DNA from: Alcanivorax sp. S6407
GTDB lineage: Bacteria > Pseudomonadota > Gammaproteobacteria > Pseudomonadales > Alcanivoracaceae
Direction: 5' to 3'
Length of the DNA: 64,000 nucleotides
NCBI RefSeq assembly: GCF_023016115.1
Contig: NZ_JALKBH010000004.1
Location: forward strand, 62,001 to 126,000
Shown: positions 61,909-64,000 of the stretch, one piece after another
Position numbering within the stretch: the stretch's first letter is position 1
Layout of the letters: each line of letters opens with the position of its first letter
Notes under the pieces: generated by a model
What the model was told of the DNA's origin: nothing
The model's input: the letters and a program-made list of their open reading frames with translations, nothing else
Databases searched by the model: none
Position numbers and translations under genes: made by a program

Positions 61909-63207
61909 ATGAGCTTTTCCAAATCCATGAAAAAACTGGCCGCCGGCGTTGTCGCCTCAAGCGCCATTGTCTACAGCGGTGCCGTCATGGCCGCCGACAC
62001 CATCAAGGTAGGGGTGCTTCATTCCCTCTCCGGCACCATGGCTATCAGTGAGTCCACGCTGAAAGATACTGTTCTGATGATGATCGAGGAACAGAACAAG
62101 AAGGGTGGCGTCATGGGCAAGAAACTGGAACCGGTGGTTGTGGATCCGGCTTCCAACTGGCCGCTGTTCGCGGAAAAAACCCGTGAACTGATCACCAAGG
62201 AAGGCGTGGACGTCATCTTTGGTTGCTGGACCTCCGTTTCCCGTAAATCGGTACTGCCGGTAGTGGAAGAGCTGAATGGCCTGCTGTTCTACCCGGTACA
62301 GTATGAAGGTGAAGAATCTTCCAAGAATGTGTTCTACACCGGCGCCGCGCCGAACCAGCAGGCCATCCCCGCGGTGGACTATCTGCTCAACGACCTGGGC
62401 GTGAAGCGCTTCGTGCTGGCCGGTACCGACTATGTGTATCCGCGTACCACCAACAAGATCCTGGAAGCCTACCTGAAAGCCAAGGGTATCCCGGAAAAAG
62501 ACATCATGATCAACTACACCCCGTTCGGTCATTCCGACTGGCAGTCCATCGTCAGCGACGTCAAATCTTTCGGCAGCCAGGGCAAGAAGACCGCCGTGGT
62601 ATCCACCATCAACGGTGATGCCAACGTGCCGTTCTACAAGGAACTGGGCAACCAGGGCATCAGCGCCGAAGACATTCCGGTAGTCGCCTTCTCCGTGGGT
62701 GAAGAAGAACTGTCCGGTATCGACACTGCGCCGCTGGTCGGTCACCTCGCCGCCTGGAACTACTTCCAGAGCGTCTACAACGATGCCAACGAAGCCTTTA
62801 TCGATCAGTGGCACGGTTTCACCGGCGACAAGAAGCGCGTTACCAACGATCCCATGGAGGCTACTTACATCGGCTTCAACATGTGGGTGAAGGCCGTTGA
62901 GAAAGCCAAGTCCACCGATACCGACAAGGTGGCTGACGCCATGATCGGCATCCAGACGCCCAATCTGACTGGCGGCATGGCCGTAATGAACGAAAACCAC
63001 CACCTGTCCAAGCCGGTACTGATCGGTGAAATCCAGGACGACGGCCAGTTCGCCGTAGTCTGGGAAACCGATGGTCTGGTGAAAGGCGATGCCTGGTCTG
63101 ACTTCCTGCCGGGTTCCAAAGACCTGATCTCCGACTGGACCGCACCGATCAAGTGCGGCAACTACAACACCAAGACCAAGAGCTGCGGCGGCGCTGCTGC
63201 CGAGTAA
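61909..63207 (+). CDS. urtA: urea ABC transporter, substrate-binding protein
   Basis: A 432-residue periplasmic binding protein with a signal peptide ending AVMAADTIKVG. UrtA-type segments: GVLHSLSGTMAISESTLKD, VFGCWTSVSRKSVLPV-like core, LFYPVQYEGEESSKNVFYTG and GATYIGFNMWVKAV-like end. The CWTSxxRK and QYEGEE motifs distinguish UrtA from amino-acid binding proteins. AAGGGGAAA precedes ATG 61909. It captures urea for the carboxylase pathway. A stable hairpin follows, separating it from urtB. Confidence 0.93.
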   Translation: MSFSKSMKKLAAGVVASSAIVYSGAVMAADTIKVGVLHSLSGTMAISESTLKDTVLMMIEEQNKKGGVMGKKLEPVVVDPASNWPLFAEKTRELITKEGVDVIFGCWTSVSRKSVLPVVEELNGLLFYPVQYEGEESSKNVFYTGAAPNQQAIPAVDYLLNDLGVKRFVLAGTDYVYPRTTNKILEAYLKAKGIPEKDIMINYTPFGHSDWQSIVSDVKSFGSQGKKTAVVSTINGDANVPFYKELGNQGISAEDIPVVAFSVGEEELSGIDTAPLVGHLAAWNYFQSVYNDANEAFIDQWHGFTGDKKRVTNDPMEATYIGFNMWVKAVEKAKSTDTDKVADAMIGIQTPNLTGGMAVMNENHHLSKPVLIGEIQDDGQFAVVWETDGLVKGDAWSDFLPGSKDLISDWTAPIKCGNYNTKTKSCGGAAAE

Positions 63208-63223
63208 GGCTCCACCGACCAGA

Positions 63224-63248
63224 GCACTCCGGGCAATGCCCGGAGTGC
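63224..63248 (+). terminator. hairpin between urtA and urtB
   Basis: GCACTCCGGGC-AAT-GCCCGGAGTGC is a perfect 11-bp stem just after the urtA stop codon. No T-run follows, so it more likely protects the abundant binding-protein transcript or only partly terminates. Confidence 0.65.
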
Positions 63249-63387
63249 CTGTCATATAAAAACATCGTGTACACAGTGAACGCCGGCGCAATCTCACGCC
63301 ACTGACTGAAGGAAAGCCACCTTCAGCGTTTGGCCGCAGACATCAAACGTCAGGCTTTCACCTTTAACGCCCTGCAAGGAGCCCGTC

Positions 63388-64000
63388 ATGGGTGACACAT
63401 TCAGCCGAATACTGGCCGCATGTCTGCTGATCATGCTGACCAGTCTGAGCTGGGCAGAAGAGCTGCTGCCGGAAGAGACAGCGCCACCCCAGACGACAGA
63501 GGAAACGCCGGCGGAAGAGATCGCCGCGCCACTTTCCATTCAGGATATTCTCAACCAGCTGACCGAACGCAGCTTCGACATGAAAGAAGCCGCCATCCGC
63601 CAGCTGGCCGAGCAGGACAGCCCCCGGGTCATTCCCCTGCTTAACGCGCTGATGGAGCGCGAACTGGTTCATAACCGGGAAAACGACACCATTTCGCTGG
63701 GCCACAAGGCCGACGGCGAATGGCAACTGCTTGATCCCGTCAGCGAACAACCCATCGGCACCGTCAACAGTCGTGCTGCTCGCCCGGTGGTGATCAACAA
63801 TCGTTTGCGGACCGTGATCAACAACCAGCTGGCGCTGTTTGCACTCAACAGTGACAACAGCGATGCACGCGCAGAGGCAGCTGAACAACTCATCGGCAAT
63901 GATGATCCGGACATGCTCTCCGCCCTGCGCCTGCGCCGTGAAAGCGAAGACAATGCCCGGGTGATTGAACAGATCGATACGGCACTGAACATTGCCGCCC
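63388..64000 (+). CDS. urtB: urea ABC transporter permease UrtB, N-terminal part (truncated by window edge)
   Basis: The frame from ATG 63388 (AAGGAG upstream) stays open to the window end. The first ~23 residues are a signal sequence (ILAACLLIMLTSLSWAEE). The rest is a soluble helical segment (LTERSFDMKEAAIRQLAEQD, DNSDARAEAAEQLIGNDDPD) matching the extended periplasmic N-terminal domain that precedes the membrane part in UrtB proteins. The permease helices lie beyond the window. Its place after urtA supports the call. The 180-bp gap before it contains the hairpin and otherwise nothing clear. Confidence 0.85.
   Translation, partial: MGDTFSRILAACLLIMLTSLSWAEELLPEETAPPQTTEETPAEEIAAPLSIQDILNQLTERSFDMKEAAIRQLAEQDSPRVIPLLNALMERELVHNRENDTISLGHKADGEWQLLDPVSEQPIGTVNSRAARPVVINNRLRTVINNQLALFALNSDNSDARAEAAEQLIGNDDPDMLSALRLRRESEDNARVIEQIDTALNIAA

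Noticed and set aside
61957-63297. 446-codon open frame antisense to urtA
   Set aside because: urtA is clearly coding; the antisense frame has atypical composition.

Overview
The window is about 64 kb of a chromosome of a GC-rich marine gammaproteobacterium, most like Alcanivorax or a close oceanospirillalean relative. This rests on recalled gene order and protein character, not on a search. Two blocks match the Pseudomonas/Alcanivorax backbone: hemB-ppk-ppx-trxA-rho-ubiD (2.5-13.3 kb) and parC-parE-yqiA-cpdA-DUF1249-nudF-thiC-tolC-waaA (39.4-51.7 kb). I see no rRNA, tRNA, CRISPR array, transposase or phage gene.

Layout. 0-4.9 kb: hydrolase fragment, a VOC/greB/DUF502 minus-strand group, hemB, and a MarR regulator with its own candidate operator. 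5.3-9.5 kb: ppk, preceded by three PhoB-box repeats, converging on ppx. 9.7-13.3 kb: trxA, rho, ubiD. 13.5-16.8 kb: a Tat-exported FAD lactone oxidase, a Tat-exported PLP enzyme and an OB-fold periplasmic protein. 16.9-19.2 kb: a Fur-box-preceded TonB receptor. 19.4-23.1 kb: a PF10118 protein, an amidase and an MDR reductase. 23.5-27.9 kb: a lipoprotein beta-propeller phytase with its TonB receptor. 28.3-33.8 kb: a degenerate GGDEF protein coupled to an AraC regulator, then a flavin monooxygenase/SDR/PF10118 operon. 34-39.4 kb: small conserved genes (DUF2780, TRIC channel, CvfB, DUF2058, DUF4262, an outer-membrane barrel, an acyltransferase). 39.4-51.7 kb: the par-tolC-waaA block. 51.8-55.3 kb: FAD oxidoreductase, aldo/keto reductase, small periplasmic protein, patatin. 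55.6-64 kb: an ATP-dependent urea assimilation operon (allophanate hydrolase, urea carboxylase, GntR regulator, urtA, start of urtB) behind a sigma-54 promoter with an NtrC-like site and a GntR-type operator.

Two themes stand out. First, nutrient scavenging: PhoB-linked polyphosphate synthesis and probably phytate use, Fur-linked iron uptake, and sigma-54-linked urea use. Second, most longer intergenic gaps hold a composite element built from 7-bp repeat units: a tandem or degenerate array, a core (often with a GC-rich hairpin), then the inverse-complement array. The heptamer differs between subfamilies (GCGAGTT, GCCTGAC, GAACAGT, AAGCTAC and others) but the period of 7 and the architecture are the same. 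Several genes (ubiD, tolC, waaA, yqiA) have their stop codon inside an arm. I do not recognise this as a named element family, and it is the most interesting structure in the window. REP-like elements of the GTAGGAGCG type are also present.
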